Of a stretch of DNA of 23,915 bases, positions 21,344-23,915 are shown piece by piece; position 1 is the first letter of the stretch; each line of letters begins with the position of its first letter. The notes under the pieces were generated by a model. The model was given only the letters and a program-made list of their open reading frames with translations, was not told the origin of the DNA and made no database searches. The DNA is from JAIVGV01 sp035295985 (GTDB lineage: Bacteria > Acidobacteriota > Blastocatellia > Pyrinomonadales > Pyrinomonadaceae), in the NCBI GenBank assembly GCA_035295985.1, contig DATHBT010000007.1, forward strand, positions 1 through 23,915, read 5' to 3'. Both the position numbers and the translations under genes were made by a program.

Positions 21344-22750
21344 ATGCTCAGCGTTCTGAACATCGTCCTCGTCTTCCTGCTCGTACTAGCCAACGGCTTC
21401 TTCGTCGCCTCGGAGTTCGCGCTCGTCGGCGTGCGCCGCTCGCGCGTCGCGAGCCTCGCCGAAGCGGGCGACCGCCGCGCCCGGAGGCTGCTCGGCCTCA
21501 TCGACAACCTGAACGCCTACATCTCGGCCACCCAGCTCGGCATCACGCTCGCCTCGCTCGCGCTGGGGTGGCTCGGCGAGCCGGCCGTCGCACACCTTCT
21601 GGAAAAACCGCTCGCCGGCCGCGTCTCCGAGGCCGTGCTGCACACCATCTCGTTCGCCGTCGCCTTCGGCATCATCACGTTCCTCCACATCGTGCTCGGC
21701 GAACTCGCGCCCAAGACGCTCGCCTTGGAGCGCGCGGAGAAGACCGCGCTCGCCATCGCGCTGCCGATGCAGCTCTTCTATAGAACTTTCTACTACCCGA
21801 TCCGCCTGCTCGACTGGGCGGGCACGCGCGTCGTGCGGCTCTTCGGCCTGCACCCTTCGGGCGAGCACGGCGCGATCTACACCGAGGACGAACTCAGGCA
21901 GATCATCGCCGCCTCGCAGCGGGGCGGCCACATCGAGGAGGGCGAGCGCCGCCTTCTCGACCGCGTCTTCGCCTTCGGCGACGCGGAGGTGCGCGAGGCG
22001 ATGATCCCGCGCACGCAGGTCGAGGCGCTGCCCGCCAACGCCACGTTAGAAGAAGCGCGCGCCCGCTTCCGCGAAACGGGCTACTCGCGCCTGCCCGTCT
22101 ATCGCGAACGGCTCGACAACGTCGTCGGCCTGCTCTTCAGGAAGGATTTGGACATGGGCCAGGTCTCCCCCGAAGGCTTCGATCTGGCAAAGCTCGCGCG
22201 GCCCGCGACGTTCATCCCGGCCACGGCGACGCTCGGCGCGGCGCTCGCGCAGATGCAGAAGGCGCGCATCCACTTCGTCTTCGTCATCGACGAGCACGGC
22301 GGCATCGAGGGCGTCCTCACGCTCGAAGACTTGCTGGAAGAGATCGTCGGCGAGATCGACGACGAGTACGACGAGGAGGCGCGCTCGCAGATCGCGGAGC
22401 AGCCGGACGGGACGTGCCTCCTGGACGGGATGCTCGCCGTGCGCGACGCCAATCAGCGCCTCTCGCTCGCGCTCCCCGAGGACGAGCATTACACGACGCT
22501 CGCGGGCTTCCTGATGGCGAAGGCGGGCCGCGTGCTCAAGGCCGGCGAGACGGTCGAGCACGACGGCGCAAGCTTCGCGGTCGAGCGCGTCGAGGGCCTG
22601 CGCATCCGCCGCGTCCGCTTCGCGCCGGCCGCCGCTGGCAGGCAGGACGAGAACGGCGCGCTGCCGCGCCGCCCGGCCGGCGGACATCTCGCCGCGCTGC
22701 CGCCGCTCGCCTGCGGGCTCGCCTACTCGCTGCTCGCGCTGGCGGCCTAG
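21344..22750 (+). CDS. DUF21/CNNM-CBS-CorC family membrane protein (HlyC/CorC-like)
   Basis: The 468-residue protein has an N-terminal DUF21 membrane domain with segments near 4-27, 57-78, 98-122 and 133-155, including NGFFVASEFALVGVRRSR (17-34) and GELAPKTLALE (119-129). Two CBS repeats (about 205-335) contain MIPRTQVEALP (220-230), RETGYSRLPVY (243-253) and the signature DEHGGIEGVLTLEDL (316-330). A CorC/HlyC domain follows (about 350-426). The family transports or senses divalent cations such as Mg and Co and binds nucleotides through the CBS pair; the old name hemolysin is misleading. After the last expected strand (RIRRVRF) there are about 41 extra residues ending in a hydrophobic stretch, unusual for the family. 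rtcA begins 23 bp downstream on the same strand. Confidence 0.92.
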   Translation: MLSVLNIVLVFLLVLANGFFVASEFALVGVRRSRVASLAEAGDRRARRLLGLIDNLNAYISATQLGITLASLALGWLGEPAVAHLLEKPLAGRVSEAVLHTISFAVAFGIITFLHIVLGELAPKTLALERAEKTALAIALPMQLFYRTFYYPIRLLDWAGTRVVRLFGLHPSGEHGAIYTEDELRQIIAASQRGGHIEEGERRLLDRVFAFGDAEVREAMIPRTQVEALPANATLEEARARFRETGYSRLPVYRERLDNVVGLLFRKDLDMGQVSPEGFDLAKLARPATFIPATATLGAALAQMQKARIHFVFVIDEHGGIEGVLTLEDLLEEIVGEIDDEYDEEARSQIAEQPDGTCLLDGMLAVRDANQRLSLALPEDEHYTTLAGFLMAKAGRVLKAGETVEHDGASFAVERVEGLRIRRVRFAPAAAGRQDENGALPRRPAGGHLAALPPLACGLAYSLLALAA

Positions 22751-22773
22751 CGCGTGCGCGAAGAGTTTTCTAA

Positions 22774-23814
22774 ATGATCGTCATCGACGGCTCATTCGGC
22801 GAGGGCGGCGGGCAGATCATACGCACGTCGCTGGCCCTCTCGCTCGTCACGCGAAAACCCTTCCGCGTCGGGCGCGTGCGGGCGCGGCGCGAGAAGCCCG
22901 GCCTGCAGCGGCAGCACCTGACGGCCGTGATGGCGGCGGCCGAGGTAGGGCGGGCACGGGTTGAGGGCGCGACCGTCGGCGCGCGCGAGTTCTCGTTCGA
23001 GCCGGGCGAGGTCGCGCCGGGCGACTACACCTTCGCAATCGGCACGGCCGGCAGCACCACGCTCGTCCTCCAGACGGTGCTCCCGCCGCTGATGATCGCG
23101 CAAGGGCCGAGCCTGCTCACGCTCGAAGGCGGCACGCACAACGTCCACGCGCCGCCGTTCGACTTCATCGAGCGCGCCTTCCTCCCGCTCGTCAACCGCA
23201 CCGGCCCGCGCGTCGCGGTCGAGTTGGCCCGCTACGGCTTCTACCCGCCCGGCGGCGGGCGCTTCCGGGTCTTCATCGAGCCGGCGGTCGAGCGCCACAG
23301 ACTCGATCTCGGCGAGCGCGGCCGTGTTCGCAGAAGACTCGCCCGCGCCCTCGTCGTCAAAATCCCGCCCGCCGTCGCCGAGCGAGAGTTGGCGGTCGTC
23401 CGCGAGCGGCTGGGCTGGTCGGGCGACGAGTTAAAGGTCGAGACCTCGAACAACGCGCTCAGCCCCGGCAACGTCCTCACGCTCGAAGTGGAGACCGACC
23501 ACCTGACCGAGTTATTCACCGGGATGGGCGAGCGCGGCGTCCGCGCCGAGACGGTCGCCGAGCGCGCCTGCGACGAGACGCAGAGTTACCTCGACGCGGG
23601 CGCGCCCGTCGGCGAACACCTCGCCGACCAACTGCTCATCCCGCTCGCCCTCGGCGCCGGCGGCTCCTACGTCACCGCCCCCCCCTCTTTGCACACGACG
23701 ACCAACATCGAGATCATCAGGAAATTCCTGGACGTAGGGATCGAAGCGACTCAGGTCTCGGAGCGGCAATGGCGGATCGAAGTAGCGTCGAAGCAAAGCC
23801 CCGAAGGGGCGTAA
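22774..23814 (+). CDS. rtcA: RNA 3'-terminal phosphate cyclase
   Basis: The 346-residue enzyme has the start MIVIDGSFGEGGGQIIRTSL, KPGLQRQHLTAV (41-52), TAGSTTLVLQT (91-101), GGTHNVHAPPFDF (119-131), RYGFYPPGGG (153-162) and the C-terminal catalytic motif PSLHTTTNIEIIRKFL with His307, the residue adenylated in the known mechanism. It converts an RNA 3'-phosphate to a 2',3'-cyclic phosphate with ATP, in RNA repair. The usual partner ligase RtcB and regulator RtcR are not in the window. The last eight residues (SKQSPEGA) come from a repeat-like GCCCCGAAGGGGC hairpin, so the native end was probably near WRIEVA. It follows the CorC-like gene by 23 bp and may be co-transcribed. Confidence 0.96.
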   Translation: MIVIDGSFGEGGGQIIRTSLALSLVTRKPFRVGRVRARREKPGLQRQHLTAVMAAAEVGRARVEGATVGAREFSFEPGEVAPGDYTFAIGTAGSTTLVLQTVLPPLMIAQGPSLLTLEGGTHNVHAPPFDFIERAFLPLVNRTGPRVAVELARYGFYPPGGGRFRVFIEPAVERHRLDLGERGRVRRRLARALVVKIPPAVAERELAVVRERLGWSGDELKVETSNNALSPGNVLTLEVETDHLTELFTGMGERGVRAETVAERACDETQSYLDAGAPVGEHLADQLLIPLALGAGGSYVTAPPSLHTTTNIEIIRKFLDVGIEATQVSERQWRIEVASKQSPEGA

Positions 23815-23841
23815 TGAGACAGCTTGGGGCGCAGCCCCAAG
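23798..23841. repeat. Two short hairpins with GCCCC/GGGGC cores at the rtcA 3' end
   Basis: The first hairpin, GCCCC-GAA-GGGGC (23798-23810), ends 1 bp before the rtcA stop codon, so it lies inside the coding frame. The second, CTTGGGGC-GCA-GCCCCAAG (23823-23841), lies 8 bp after the stop. Both share the GCCCC/GGGGC core with the larger element that follows. They may form a terminator-like structure, but no T-run follows on the plus strand. Confidence 0.75.
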
Positions 23842-23864
23842 AAAACGTCCGTTAAAAAATTGAA

Positions 23865-23914
23865 GCCCCGGAGGGGCGGAATAATCAACCTTGACTATTC
23901 CGCCCCTCCGGGGC
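23865..23914. repeat. 19-bp inverted repeat at the window end
   Basis: The arms 23865-23883 and 23896-23914 are exact reverse complements (GCCCCGGAGGGGCGGAATA on the left) with a 12-nt loop that has a small inner stem (TCAA/TTGA). The arms themselves contain the GCCCC-n-GGGGC core of the two hairpins before it. The right arm ends 1 bp before the window edge, so the element may continue. Confidence 0.85.
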
Positions 23915-23915
23915 C

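Noticed and set aside
21232..21507. 92-residue N-terminal extension of the XPB helicase
   Set aside because: It runs antisense through the start of the divergent CorC-like gene and has no helicase features; ATG at 21231 gives normal family length.
1..23915. tRNA, rRNA, CRISPR array, integrase or transposase genes
   Set aside because: I looked for T-loop words such as GGTTCGAATC, regular spaced repeats and recombinase motifs and found none; covariance-model searches were not possible.

Overview
The window is a G+C-rich bacterial chromosome segment, about two-thirds G+C by eye. It is densely packed with housekeeping and stress genes and contains no rRNA, tRNA, CRISPR array, phage or transposase gene that I could find. 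The gene mix suggests a member of the Acidobacteriota, perhaps Blastocatellia-like: MsrPQ, an EgtABD cluster, a bacterial XPB/Bax1 pair, a secreted LEA2-like protein, RtcA, and many palindromic repeats between genes. This placement is inference from general familiarity and was not tested by any search.

Layout. 1-1.9 kb: the 3' part of a zinc peptidase, then a DNase I-fold (EEP) hydrolase. 1.9-3.6 kb (minus strand): the periplasmic methionine sulfoxide reductase pair msrP-msrQ. 3.9-6.3 kb (minus): a secreted LEA2-like protein, a class I aminotransferase and a 50-residue membrane protein. 6.5-8.4 kb (plus): aguB-aguA, which turn agmatine into putrescine. 8.5-9.1 kb (plus): a RelB/RelE-type toxin-antitoxin pair with a third small overlapping gene resembling the N-terminus of HigA. 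9.2-13.4 kb: ergothioneine genes, with egtD-egtA on the minus strand and egtB diverging on the plus strand. 13.5-15.5 kb: def (minus), then thyA and folA (plus). 15.8-16.4 kb: an ECF sigma factor. 16.5-18.3 kb (minus): homoserine dehydrogenase overlapping a pirin. 18.4-21.2 kb (minus): an XPB-family helicase followed by its Bax1/DUF790 nuclease partner. 21.3-23.8 kb (plus): a DUF21/CBS/CorC membrane protein, then rtcA.

How the genes fit together. Several local sets form pathways: agmatine to putrescine (aguBA), the thiol antioxidant ergothioneine (egtABD), repair of oxidised envelope proteins (msrPQ), dTMP synthesis with folate recycling (thyA-folA), and helicase plus nuclease DNA repair (XPB-Bax1). 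Ergothioneine, MsrPQ, the LEA2-like protein, pirin and RtcA together suggest a lineage coping with oxidation and perhaps desiccation.

The most distinctive non-coding feature is a series of inverted repeats with unrelated sequences, many with 19-31 bp arms. They occupy inter-operon gaps, and one repeat-like hairpin forms the 3' end of the rtcA reading frame. Other points worth following are the three-gene toxin-antitoxin locus, the XPB-Bax1 module, and several genes whose start codons lie 7-10 nt after a -10-like hexamer with no Shine-Dalgarno sequence, which suggests leaderless mRNAs.
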